This document shows, one piece after another, positions 44,590 to 57,028 of a stretch of 64,000 nucleotides of DNA; position 1 is the first letter of the stretch, and the number at the start of each line of letters is the position of its first letter. The notes under the pieces are model-generated. The model saw only the letters and a program-made list of their open reading frames with translations. It searched no databases and was not told the origin of the DNA. The stretch covers positions 248,001 to 312,000 of the forward strand of contig JAZKJV010007251.1 in assembly GCA_037367405.1 (NCBI GenBank), written 5' to 3'. Source of the DNA: Ottelia alismoides. Its lineage: Eukaryota > Streptophyta > Magnoliopsida > Alismatales > Hydrocharitaceae. The translations under genes and the position numbers were made by a program.

Positions 44590-47228
44590 TGAAGGATATG
44601 GTTAGATCCTCAAGCGCATCACGGAAGCGTGAGCGTCGTATCGAATACGACGAGGAGCGACTAGTCGCACTAGTTGTTCGATGCAGCGGAATTTAAAAAC
44701 TTTTCTTACGACGAAACCACATGATCCAAGAACACTTCTCGGATCGTTTTGTCTAAACCACAAACAAGTAATAGGATTACCTCTTGAAGCGTGGTTGCGA
44801 TCGAGTCTCTAAACGAAGAGACCTCCTGTCTCAAGTCCGATCCGACGGAGGAGACGCTTGCGAGCCGGGGGGATGAACCGCGTGCTTCTCGCAATCCATC
44901 TTGATGATCCAAGTGGCGGATCTCCTGATCTCGACACACGAGATCCGACGACTTCTTCACGAGCGAGGCGCACCAAAGGAGACGGAGATCCACGAGAAGA
45001 CGAACGGGCAGCATAATGACGGTGCTGCGGCGATGGAGAACCTCTCTAGGTCATCCATGGTGGACGGCCACATGAGAGGGAGAGAGAGGGCTATCGAGTA
45101 GAGAAAAAAAGAGAGAGATGCTTCTCAAGCATTGTGTGTAAAGAAGCGTAATGGGGTGCCTCTCCTTTTATAGGGTTTTGGGATCCATGGATCTCAATCC
45201 ATGGGACAACACAAATCCAATGGCTCTCATTGATTGTGTTTCTTTTAATGGCTAAGATTTGTGTTGGTAAAACCAACAACAATTAGTTTAATTTAAATTA
45301 AATATATGTTGATAAATCAACACAATTTAATCACAAAACGAAATCATCAATACATGGAGATAATGGAAGAGAGAAAAGCCTCCTTCCATGTGGAGAGGGG
45401 GACGGCCTCCCTTTCCTAATGGGATGGTGGTCGTCCACCCTCCTCCATTAGGAAGGTGGCTATTTTATCTCTTATGCAATCTCCATTATTTGCAACAACT
45501 TTTGTTGCAAATTATTCTACAAAAATAATTCACAATTATTTTGTAGACATTGTAATCTTGCCATTGAAAAATTTGTGAATCATATTCACAACCCAAAACA
45601 AAATGTAAATTACATTTTCAATTCAATATCCAATGTGAATCCAATTCACATTAACATTTAATTAACAAATGTAAATTACAAATATCTCTCTCTTATATAT
45701 TATAAATCACATTTATAATATATATGACTAATATGGATATTGCTATCCACATTATTCATATCTATGATAATTAAATCACATTTAATCATCTTGGGATCTT
45801 TATTCTCCTGTTCTCAAATAATATGAATCGCATTCACATTATTTACATCTTTGATAATTAAATCACATTTAATTATCTCAGATAACTCTCTTTATAATAT
45901 GAATCAAATTCATATTACTCATGATAATTAAATCACATTTAATTATCCACTTTCTCAATGCTCGGATACAAATATCAACAATAGAATTATCCATGAACTC
46001 TTTCAAGGATAATGCGCTTTCTCCGCGAATACTTGGAGATAAGGACAGGGCGATTGTATTGTTCCACGTATAGTGACTTGGATATTGAGATCACATCTCA
46101 AATCCAGATCTCGGGCCTCCCATAGATGCTTGATTAAATCAAGACCGTAAATTTAATCTTCTCATTGCATCTGAATCACATTCAGATCAATGTCCAATAT
46201 TTGGACTAAGATTAGGTTACTTCTCTACTGAGAGGAGTCACTAAAATCCAGACCCGTTTCATCACTCCCTAGGAATGGAAGCGTCATGGTTATATAATCA
46301 TTTATGATCACATCACCCTCAAGTATTCCCAATACATGTACATCCTGCATACTGGAAGACTCAGAATAAACCCGAAGTATTAGATCAACTTTACACTGTC
46401 TACTTCAGGGTTTTTATCAGTAAGTTTCTCATTCGATCATTGGGAGTCAGTATCGATCATATACTTTCCATAAGCATATATCATACCTAGGTCTTGATCA
46501 TATACTTTCCAAAAGTATATATCAAACCTACAAATTCAGTCAAGCTTCCAAAGCGAGACGACCATGCGCATGGAATTTGATTCTTCCCAATATCTCATGA
46601 GTGAGCTCATGACTTCCGGTTCAGTAACTGAACTTGTATGATCCCTTTGAGAGATCGTACTACGCATATGCCCTTATATGCACACCAGCGCGTCGGTGTA
46701 TAGACCTTGATTAGGTCATCAACCTATTTGTCTGCCAAATGTACATACTCAAACATATAGTAACACATTTGTCTCCGGTCAGAGGATGCGTGCCTGTATC
46801 GTGATAGAATACGATAAAGGACTTTGGTTATCTCGATCTCGTTAAGTCAACTCTTTGACCTAGCTAATCTGACACCTCCGAATCTCTATTCCTATGTAGA
46901 GGGCCTGCATCAAGAGGTCGGGCAAATATCAGCCTAACTGAGATAGGATTGCCATCTCCTTCTCAGGCTGGAGATCATCTCTTAACAATCATTTGACGGT
47001 GCTTGATGAGTCCTCAATCTAACTCATTAGATATTCATCCAAGCACCAGCCTCTATGATTCAATAATTGAATCAACAGCTGTATGATCATTAAGATGGAC
47101 ATGGTACATAACCCTAATTGTACTAAGGGACCTATTATGCAAACTATGTACTCTTTATTTCAGATTAAGGAGTGAATTGCAATAACATTTATTGCATAAT
47201 GGCTAGCCGTGGGCTCACATGTCCAACA
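44590..47228 (-). repeat. Copia-2 3' LTR
   Basis: 2639 bp. In plus coordinates it begins TGAAGGATATGG (complement of the LTR end) and finishes CATGTCCAACA. Palindrome at 45185-45204, TATAAAAG complement at 45165-45172, long hairpin TTCCTAATGG/CCATTAGGAA with inner GGTGG/CCACC at 45413-45454. Confidence 0.93.
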
Positions 47229-47243
47229 ATCTCCCACTAGCCC
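47229..47243 (-). other. Copia-2 polypurine tract
   Basis: On the minus strand GGGCTAGTGGGAGAT, directly before the LTR start TGTTGGACATG. A typical copia form. Confidence 0.85.
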
Positions 47244-47762
47244 AAAGAGCCATTAATGGGCTAATGATTTAAACCCACACTCATGTAACAATCATAGGCT
47301 ATTTAGAAAATAGCTAGGTAAGCTGATCAGTCACTCTGTTCCCAAGAGACTACCCAAAGTCCTTTTACAGCACTTGCATATCTCCAAGTAACAGTGCTCA
47401 CATCCAATGTGAATGTTGCATCTCATGCAACCGATACTCAATTTTGTTGGTTATAGTGTCCTTGACACTACATCTTATTAATTATTATAACCAGTGTTCC
47501 CATAATCCTTATTAGAATACCTTCATTCCTGGAGATCTCTATCTCCTAAGGTATCTACAGTTAAGATCCTTATAGATCACTATCAACAAGGTTTTAAACT
47601 TTTGAAGATAAGACTTTGAAATCACTATCTCTAAGTTTCATCATCTTTGAAGATATTATTATTACTGCAATCAAGTGTTTTATCTCCATAGTAGGATTAG
47701 TAACAGTTTAATACTCCCACTGCATGGTAGACATCTGGTTCTTGTACACATCTAGCATACAT
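47244..47762 (-). other. Probable RNase H region of copia-2, decayed
   Basis: Occupies the RNase H position and is colinear with 29313-29768 of copia-1. No catalytic motif can be read. Confidence 0.35.
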
Positions 47763-48041
47763 TCAGCTTCTCATAACTGATGCACAAGTGCAAGCAGTTC
47801 TAGCATTCACTTCCTCAACTCTTTGAGGTGCTATCCCTCTAGACAGGTCACTACCGCATCTTAAGGGAAGGAAGCTTTTCTTGGAATTTTTCCAGAAAAA
47901 TGGAATAAGTCCAAGGTGTACTACTAATGTGACAGTCCCAATACCCTCTTCTCTTTTCTTCTGAACAACTTCAGAATTAAGATCTAAGAGGTATCCTTGA
48001 GATCGTATCTCAAGGTATGGAACAACCAAATTATAAAACAC
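47763..48041 (-). pseudogene. RT-RNase H connection remnant, copia-2
   Basis: The minus-strand frame includes FFWKNSKKSFLPLRCGSDLSRGIAPQRVEE, matching the copia-1 stretch and the NSKKGxLPFRHG block of copia elements. Its N-terminal part (MFYNLVVPYLEIRS) is the end of RT read in another frame. Confidence 0.6.
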
Positions 48042-48620
48042 TTATTATTTATTCTTATATCATTCCAAATGATTAGGATAATATCTACATTTAGCACGAT
48101 GAATACAATGGCACTCCCACTAAGCTTCACGTGGTTCATCAAGATTTTATCTGAAATCATAACATTTACAATTTCATCAAATCTTATGTTCCAAATACAA
48201 GAAGCTTATTTGAGTCCAAAAATGGAGTTCTTTGGCTTGCACACCTTGCTTTCCTCAACCATGAAGCCCTGGGGCTACTTCATATGAATATCAGAGAGAT
48301 ATTCATAGAGGAATGCAATCTTGACTTACATCATGAAGATGTCATAGTCAAGTTGTGTAGCTATAGTTAGCAATATTCTGATGAGTTAAAACAAGGTCAC
48401 TGGAGAGCAAGTCTCATCGTAAGCGATGTCTTCTCTTCGGTGTGTAGCTCATGGCTACGAACCGTGCTTTGAAGGTCTCTACCTTCTCATCAGGTTCCCT
48501 CTTTCTCTTGAAGATCCATTTACACCTTAATGGCTCTGACCCATATAGGTGGATCCTCGAGGGTCCATATACAACATTTGTATATGAAGTCTACATTAGA
48601 CTTTTATTGCCAACATCCAT
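48042..48620 (-). pseudogene. Copia reverse transcriptase remnant, copia-2
   Basis: Reverse complement of 48220-48290 encodes the PGASWLRKASxVCKPKNSIFGLK-like stretch equivalent to copia-1 28745-28830. The upstream part (48475-48560) corresponds to the KWIFKRKRG block. Frameshifts and stops are frequent. The plus-strand ORF at 48451 (91 codons) is its antisense shadow. Confidence 0.7.
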
Positions 48621-48849
48621 CTTTCCATGTCATGATCCTCAGGAGCTTCATCACATGAAGTCCGATCATTTTCAGACTCAACTGACACATGGAATCCATC
48701 CTCAAACTTGTTTGAAGAGGTATTAATGTTTCATCTTTAATTATCTATTTAGTTTCCGATTTCAGGAGCCTCATTATCTTCTCAAGATTAAATGAGTTCC
48801 TTTTCTTCATTTTCATCTTGATTCTCAAGAGAGTCATCCTATAAGAATC

Positions 48850-49360
48850 ATATTCTCAAAGATGAGATCTTTTAAGAATCTCAAGGTCATAAAGTAGGTA
48901 TCCAATACCATCCTTTATTTTCCTAATGAAGTAGCACTCTCCAGTGCCAGATTCCAGATTATTTGCATGGAACCTTATTAAATATATAATGTAGTCTCTA
49001 CTACATATATACCTTGGAAACTAAGAGATAATTATGCTAGGATTAATCATTGATTAAATCATGTCACACATGATCAATTGTATCTCCCTACAACTCCATT
49101 GAGTTCAGGTTCATTAGGAGGATTGAGATAGGAATGATATTCATATCTCCATAAGGTATTTCTTGAATTCATCTAATAGGTACATGCTACCTTCGTTAGA
49201 TCAAATTCATTTCATCTTCCTTAAAACTTTGGTTCTAAACCAAAATTGTGAAATCTTTGAACATTTCAAAGTTTTCTAAGTGAAGAGAAGAACTCTCATA
49301 TCACAAATAATCACTAATAGATATCACATATCCATAATGTTTATTCTGATATAGATGATT
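48850..49360 (-). pseudogene. Copia integrase remnant, copia-2
   Basis: Colinear with 27676-28150 of copia-1 in reverse. The block around 49085-49130 is the complement of the PPNEP...LNRVVG segment. No intact catalytic residues can be assigned. Confidence 0.5.
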
Positions 49361-49364
49361 CACA

Positions 49365-49530
49365 TACATCAATATGTATGAGATCTTGAATACCTTAACA
49401 TCTTACACCTTTCCCAAAGAAGGGTGTATTGGACAATTTTACTTTGAATACAATATTCACAAGTATGTGAGATTTGAATCTTTAGACAATCTATGTCTTA
49501 CTAGTCCATTGATCTCATCAACAGACATAT
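49365..49530 (-). pseudogene. GAG-pre-integrase remnant, copia-2
   Basis: Minus-strand reading gives MSVDEINGLVRH-like text from 49528 down to the PFFGKGVRC motif near 49420. The plus-strand 69-codon frame starting at 49374 is antisense. Confidence 0.65.
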
Positions 49531-52526
49531 GTCCAAAACTTGATGCCAGATCATTGTTAAATGATCTTTTATCCTCCTATTAATCTTTAAAGATTTAATT
49601 TTCAGTATTAGAAATCTTAATGAACCATTCATTAATTTTCTAATTTAATAGAGTTCACTAGATTTTAGATTACTATCTGAAATATCTCCATCATAACTCT
49701 TTATGATAGATTTATTACAAAATTTATGTTTATATCCAACAATTAGAAATAAACAATGAGTGTATTGTAATATCTAGGTCATAGATACATTCAATAAGAC
49801 TAAGAGTTCCCACTGAAAATATGAAGTCTATTCATCCGGTGGAAATAATTGCAACAATTGCATCAATTCCAACATGGATGACCATTAAACCTTACGATCA
49901 ACATTCTAATATTCCAATACAGATGCAACCAATTGCAAGTGTCATTAGAAAATTGAGATACAATTATTAGACTTTATCTTATCAAATAAGTAAGTCAATT
50001 TTAATGATTATATGTAGATTATTCTGATGTACTATCCGATTCCTTCTCTAAGGATTCTAGATAGATTTGATAGTCATATATCAACACATCAACTTATTGC
50101 AGTATTGGCATATATCCAACTCTTTGGATGTCATATGGAAGTAACAGAAGTACAGTCAACTCTTTGACTCTACTTCTAACTTGGGTCCAACCCATGCTTC
50201 CACTGCGCTCCCTTTATCTATAAGCAACCATTGCTCAAGACTAAGGATCTCTTATGTTAAATTCAAAAGAATTTAATGTAAGAGCATTTCGACATTTATA
50301 CATGCTTCACCCAATTCAAACAATATGAATATTATGAAGCTTCATGAATGACTAGAGTATAGACAATAGAATGATGACACTCTTCATCTACATCCATCTA
50401 AAGTCTTAAAACATTGGTTCAGGTAGGTATTCAAATGTTTTGAATACATCATCTCTTATGGAGCCACCATTCTACATGATGCAGAGAAACATGTCATTCA
50501 TGATTAAATGTTGAGAGCACATATGTATGCCAGAATATCTTTATTGATTTTATAAGGATTAATTTGACAATTGCGATCATCATCGACATGTCACTTCAAA
50601 AGTACATTCGATGAGATCAAGACTTATAGAAACATACAAACCCTAGGGTTTTAGTCCTTTTGTCTTATTAATCATCAATTCTCATTATTATGAGGAAACT
50701 TGCACATTGCAACCACATACATTATGTGTCCAATTGCAAGTATAATATCTGGATCGTAGGTCCAATCCATGATATCTTACTGGTTATTATTGAGTATAAT
50801 ATTGAGTGGGTTTAATGAAGGATTATCTGAAATAAGAAATTTGCATAAACATATATAAATATATAATTTACTTTGATTTAGGAATTTTTATATCAAAGTT
50901 GTCTTGCCATGTCAACAATGAAAGTTCATTCCCTTAATCACTTTCAATGTAAGAGATATACTTACCATTATATCTCAAGAAAGATCTGGGATCTCCTTCC
51001 CTATCTTTGTTGCATCCCAATAATATGAGAACCTACAGCTTGGATAAAAAGAAGTGGGAACACATTCCGCCTTGCAAGTCCAACTTGCATCTCCCAATTT
51101 GGTCTTTAACACCCGGGCCCACCACCCCTAAGGCAATGTTGACCCGTCATTAATTGAACCAACCATCAACAGGAATACAACTCGCTATACGCAATCCAAT
51201 ATCGCCCCAATAATATGAGGACCCGATATTGGGGTCACTACGCATACATCCTTACTCTTTCGAGAAGCGACGAGCCCGATCCAAATGGATCATATGCAGG
51301 AGCTGTCACTTCGGACATGCGTCTCCCACATATAATATCTGGCGACGAAACCCTTCGCCTTGACGGGAGACCATGGATATCACTTATGTGATCCTCCATA
51401 TCTTATTCAAATTTAATTAATTACTATGAATCATATTCATACAATTAATTTTTCCAAGGGAATTATTAACTCCAATCATATTAGAGTATTTTAATTGGAC
51501 ATAATTAACTTAATCATATTAAATTAATTATCAATTCAATCCAATCAATCAAACTTGATTGTTATGCTTGAATATATATGGTATTATTCTCAAAGTACGT
51601 ATTATTTCGTATTTTAATAATTAGAAAAATACAACTTAATCCCTCGGACATTATCCCGGCCCTACCCGCTGTCATGGCCAGTACCGGCGGGAGTGGGACG
51701 GACCGCATACGTTGCAACCCGCTACCCCAGCGATCCCCGACTAGACACCATATCCGCCTCGGGAAAGGATAATGCCAAATTGATTAATTTGTACTTGAGA
51801 TGATCATCGGTTCTTCAACCGAAATTATACCATATAGTAATCAAAACAATTTTGATTATAAGTAAATTTGCTAGACAAATTCCCAATCCTATTCAAGCAA
51901 GAAGTTTGATGATTGTGTTTCCAATTATGATCTAGATCAAATATAATCAATTAATTGGTTGAGGTCAAGTCAATTAAGGAAATAATCATATTCCAATATT
52001 TCTCAAATATTTTCCATAATTATTTCATGAAATTAACAATTAATTTCACTAATTGACAATCACATGGTTCTTGATTAGGAAAGTAATTTCAGCAGTGACC
52101 CCTACTTACTAATATTAGCATATCTCAATCAATTTAAATCCAAATTAAGCAAAGTAAGTTCCCATAGTTTGCTAACTTGATTTACAACATAACCTATGTC
52201 ATTTGCATGCATTTCGAGGCATCTCTAAATAGTAATTAACATTTTAATCACGTTCAGATCTACAGTTCCCGCAACAGTGCTTGCATGTTCATTAAAACAA
52301 CCATATCTCGAGCATACGAATCTGATTTACGCAAACTCAAATCCTATGGTTTCCTTATTTAATGGGGAACAAAATCTAAGTAAATAATTCGTGCTTAAAC
52401 ATTTTATAATGGCCGAAATTATTTACTAAACAGATCTGCGAAATCAAATGCGATAAAAACTTTCGCAACCTTAACGAACCCAAGTCGTCCTCGGTTAGCG
52501 AATCATATTCGAAACCGTCGACCTAA
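49531..52526 (-). other. Copia-2 long leader and decayed gag region
   Basis: Colinear with 24500-27449 of copia-1. It includes the GC-rich patch at 51640-51775 and the stem-loop CCAATATCG/CGATATTGG (51196-51232). The 64-codon plus-strand frame at 51578 crosses the GC patch and is not a gene. Confidence 0.6.
50827..50965 (-). other. Possible intron in copia-2 leader/gag
   Basis: On the minus strand GTAAGTATATC and TTTCTTATTTCAG are 139 nt apart, as in copia-1. Confidence 0.35.
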
Positions 52527-52539
52527 GGCTCTGATACCA
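52527..52539 (-). other. Copia-2 primer-binding site
   Basis: Minus strand TGGTATCAGAGCC, a perfect initiator-Met-tRNA copia PBS, two bases from the LTR. Confidence 0.93.
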
Positions 52540-52541
52540 CT

Positions 52542-55176
52542 TGAAGGATATGGTTAAAAACTCAAGCGCATCACAGAAGCGTGAGCGTCGTATCGAATAC
52601 AACGAGGAGCGACTAGTCGCACTAGTTGCTCGATGCAGCGGAATTTAATAAGTTTTCTTACGACGAAACCACATGATCCAAGAACACTTCTCAGATCGTT
52701 TCGTCTAAACCACAAACAAGTAATAGGATTACCTCTTGAAGCGTGATTGCGATCGAGTCTCTAAACGAAGAGACCTCCTTTCTCAAGTCCGATCCGACGT
52801 AGGAGACACTTGCGAGGGCGGGGATGAACCGCGTGCTTCTCGCAATCCATGTTGATGATCCAAGCGGCGGATCTCCTGATCTCGACACACGAGATCCGAT
52901 GTCTTCTTCATGAGCGAGGCGCACCAAAGGAGACGGAGATCCACGAGCAGACGAACGAGCAGCATAACGATGGTGCCGCGGCGATGGAGAACCTCTCTAG
53001 GTCATCCATGGTGGACGGCCACATGACAGGGAGAGAGAAGGCTGTCGAGTAGAGAAAAAAAGAGAGAGATGCTTCTCAAGCATTGTGTGTAAAGAAGAGC
53101 AATGGGGTGCCTCTCCTTTTATAGGATTTTGGGATCCATGGATCTCAATCCATGGGACAACACAAATCCAATGGCTCTCATTGATTGTGTTTCTTTTAAT
53201 GGCTAAGATTTGTGTTGGTAAAACTAACAACAATTAATTTAATTTAAATTAAATATATGTTGATAAATCAACACAATTTAATCACAAAATTAAATCATCA
53301 ATGCATGGAGATAATGAAAGAGAGAAAAGCCTCCTTCCATGTGGAGAGGGGGGACGGCCTCCCTTTCCTAATGGGAGTGGTGGTCGTCCACCCTCCTCCA
53401 TTAGGAAGGTGGCTATTTTATCTCTTATGCAATCTCCATTATTTGCAACAACTTTTGTTGCAAATTATTCTACAAAAATAATTCACAATTATTTTGTAGA
53501 CATTGTAATCTTGCCATTGAAAAATTTGTGAATCATATTCACAACCCAAAACAAAATGTAAATTACATTTTTAATTCAATATCCAATGTGAATCCAATTC
53601 ACATTAACATTTAATTAACAAATGTAAATTACAAATATCTCTCTCTTATATATTATAAATCACATTTATAATATATATGACTAATATGGATATTGCTATC
53701 CACATTATTCATATCCATGATAATTAAATCACATTTAATCATCTTGTATATTTATTCTCCTATTCTCAAATAATATGAATCACATTCACATTATTTACAT
53801 CTTTGATAATTAAATCACATTTAATTATCTCCGATAACTCTCTTTATAATATGAATCAAATTCATATTACTCATGATAATTAAATCACATTTAATTATCC
53901 ACTTTCTCAATGCTCGGATACAAATATCAACAATAGAATTATCCATGAACTCTTTCAAGGATAATGCGCGTTCTCCGCGAATACTTGGAGATAAGTACAT
54001 GGCGATTGTATTGTTCCATGTATAGTGACTTGGATATTGAGATCACATCTCAAATCCAGATCTCGGGCCTCCCATAGATGCTTGATTAAATCAAGACCGT
54101 AAATCTAATCATCTCATTGGATCTGAATCATATTCAGATCAATGTCCAATATTTGGACTAAGATTAGGTTACTTCTCTACTGAGAGGAGTCACTAAAATC
54201 TAGACCCGTTTCATCACTCCCTAGGAATGGAAGCGTCATGGTTATACAACCGTTTATGATCACATCACCCTCAGTTATTCCCAATACCTGTACATCCTGT
54301 ATACTGGAGGACTCAGAATAAACCCGAAGTATTAGATCAACTTTACACTGTCTACTTCAGGGTTTTTATCAGTAAGTTTCTCATTCGATCATTGGGAGTC
54401 GGTATCGATATACTTTCCAAAAGCATATATCATACCTAGGTCTTGATCTTATACTTTCCAAAAGTATATATCAAACCTACAAATTCAGTCAAGCTTCCAA
54501 AGCGAGACGACCATGCGCATGGAATTTGACTCTTCCCAATATCTCATGAGTGAGCTCATGTCTTCCGGTTCAGTAACTGAACTTGTATGATCCCTTTGAG
54601 AGATCGTACTACTCATATGCCCTTATATGCACACCAGTGCACCGGTGTATAGACCTTGATTAGGTCATCAACCTATTGGTCTGCCAAATGTACATACTCA
54701 AACATATAGTAACACATCTGTTTCCGGTCAGAGGATGCGTGCCTGTATCGTGACAACATACTATATAGGACTTTGGTTATCTCGATCTCGTTAAGTCAAC
54801 TCTTTGACCTAACTAATCGGACACCTCCGATCTCTATTCCTATGCAGAGGACCTGCATCAAGAGGTCGGTCAAATATCAGCCTAACTGAGATAGGATTGC
54901 CATCTCTTTCTCAGGCTGGAGATCATCTCTTAACAATCATTTGACGGTGCTTGATAAGTCCTCAATCTAACTCATTAGATATTCATTTAAGCACCAGCCT
55001 CTATGATTCAATAATTGAATCAACAGCTGTATGATCATTAAGATGGCCATGGTACATAACCCTAATTGTATTAAGGGACATATTATGCAAACTATGTACT
55101 CTTTATTTCAGATTAAGGAGTGAATTGCAATAACATTTCTTGCACAATGGCTCGCCGTGGGCTCGCATGTCCAACA
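52542..55176 (-). repeat. Copia-2 5' LTR
   Basis: 2635 bp, very similar to 44590-47228. Hairpin arms at 53365-53374 and 53398-53407, TATA complement at 53116-53123, palindrome at 53136-53155. Confidence 0.93.
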
Positions 55177-57007
55177 TCGGCTATCCGTCTAACATCTGCA
55201 GGTACCAACTTGTGCATTGGCCGGAGCTTCGTCGGAGTCCTCCTCGAACTTAGTCGCCAGCGACCTCCGTAGGCCTTCTCCAACTCCTGAGATCACCGTC
55301 ACTTTCGCCGCATCACCACACAGCTTCTGGGATACCTCTGACACCTCGGAGAGCGTCATCGACACCGGTAGGGAAGGGCGGAGCAAAGGCCCAGTCACCG
55401 GAGCTCCACCATCTCCTCCGCAGGCGGCGGAGGCCCGTTAAAGGAGAAGCCCCAGCTGCCGTTCGATCACCTCGATCGAACGGTCGAAGTCACGCCACGT
55501 CGCCACTCAGCCGCGCCTCACCGCGGCCGTTGGATCCTTTCCGATCTAACGGCGCTTAGCCCACCACGTCATCGACATCTAGAGCAGCCAGGAGCCATTG
55601 GATCTTTGGTAATCCAAAGATCGGCATTCAACCACGTCGCCTCTGCCATCACGAGCCAGGAGCCGTTCGATCAACGCAGATCTGACGATCTCTGATCGAG
55701 CCACGCGTCAGCATCGACACCCCTTGGATCGATCTTGATCCAAGGGTCTTCATTACGCCACGTCGACAAAGATCGAGCCTCGCCCCCAACCCTAGGCTCG
55801 GACGACCCGAGGCTGTATCGAGCCTCACTACAGACCTCCAAAAGCACCCGAGCCGAGCACTGAGCCTCCGCAGCCATCCGAGCCTAGGCCGCCCACGTGA
55901 GGAGCACGTGCGGCCTGGGAATTTTGCACCGAGGCCCTGGAAGCTTTTCATATTTGCAAAAAGGTCCCTGTGAAGCAGACCCCACGTGAGGAGCACATGC
56001 CTTCGGAGAAATTGCATACCAGTCCCCTACATTATAGGTAATTGCATTTCAGTCCCTGTCAGCATATTTGTTTTATGTAATTTTATTTTCTTGTATTGCA
56101 AACACACCCCTGTGTTTGCACGCATCCCTAGGTCGCATTTTACATCATTTTTAAATTCCAAAAGTTGCATTCTGTTGAGAAACTTGTCCTCTATCTATTG
56201 TGCCACATGTCATATTTTTGTAATTACAGCAGATTTTTTAAATGAATTAATTGGTTGATTTGTGTAATATTTTGCCCAGTGAGACCTTTTAGATTCTATT
56301 TATTTTCTACGATTCCAAAAATCCTCAAAAATTCACAGTAGCTCTAGGATAGTGAACTTAACTTTGCATAAAAATTTCATGTCATTTGCACACATATCGA
56401 GGCTTGAATAAATTGTTTAGTGATTTTCTTATTTTAATTTTAGTAAATTCATTTCACATTAAAATTAAAGTTTGTAAATTTTCCTAGATTCATTACCATT
56501 AAAACTCTCTACGATAATTTTATTTTCTGAAAAAGATGTGATTTGTTATTTGTTAAAAATAAATTAGTGAAAATCACCCTGTCTGCATCTTTAATTCACT
56601 ATAAATTCATTTAGTGTCTAAAAATTCCCAAAAAAATTAGGGTAGCTTAGTGTCATCATAATCCATCATCTGGCCAATTTTCATACTTTTTAGACTTCAT
56701 TTGCTATCTTAAATTGATTTAACTTTAAATTGGCTTGATATCGCATGTGTCCTGCATAGAAAATTAAAAAAAAATTCCCTGAAAATCCCAACACTTGATC
56801 TTTGCAAAAATTTACCTAAGGAGACAGATGCCTCCCTGAGTTCGACCTTGGACACTACCAAGTAAAAAAAATTCACCGCTTGAAATTAACTCAAATCTAA
56901 TTTAAGTGGTTTTTGATTAGCCCTCTCATATCTGACTGCAACGAACACATCTAATTAATTTGGACATTAATCTGACCGAGTTAACATAGGGTGCGGGGCA
57001 GTTATCA
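55177..57007 (+). mobile_element. Athila LTR B, second part
   Basis: Resumes with the second TCGGC. It contains inverted repeats CCGTTCGATC-ACCTC-GATCGAACGG (55458-55482) and CCGTTGGATC-n6-GATCTAACGG (55527-55552), paired G-boxes (55894, 55905) and a third (55983). The AT-rich U5 starts at 56037 (AGGTAATTGCATTTCAGTCC). It ends TTATCA. With the first part the LTR is about 3.65 kb. Confidence 0.87.
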
Positions 57008-57010
57008 AAA

Positions 57011-57028
57011 TGGCACCGTTGCCGGGGA
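57011..57028 (+). other. Primer-binding site, element 2
   Basis: TGGCACCGTTGCCGGGGA, one change from the Athila consensus. Confidence 0.9.

Larger units (their letters stand above)
44590..55176 (-). mobile_element. Copia-2, full-length Ty1/copia element, minus strand
   Basis: LTRs at 44590-47228 and 52542-55176 flank a 5.3 kb interior. The target duplication is perfect: TCGGC at 44585-44589 and 55177-55181. It is the same family as copia-1 in reverse orientation and nearly equal in length (10,587 versus 10,593 bp). It is a distinct subfamily by its U3 hairpins and TATA box. Confidence 0.95.

Noticed and set aside
51578..51772. Small gene in the GC-rich patch of the copia leader
   Set aside because: The counterpart in copia-1 (25152-25355) has a different peptide and frame; conservation looks like DNA or RNA, not protein.
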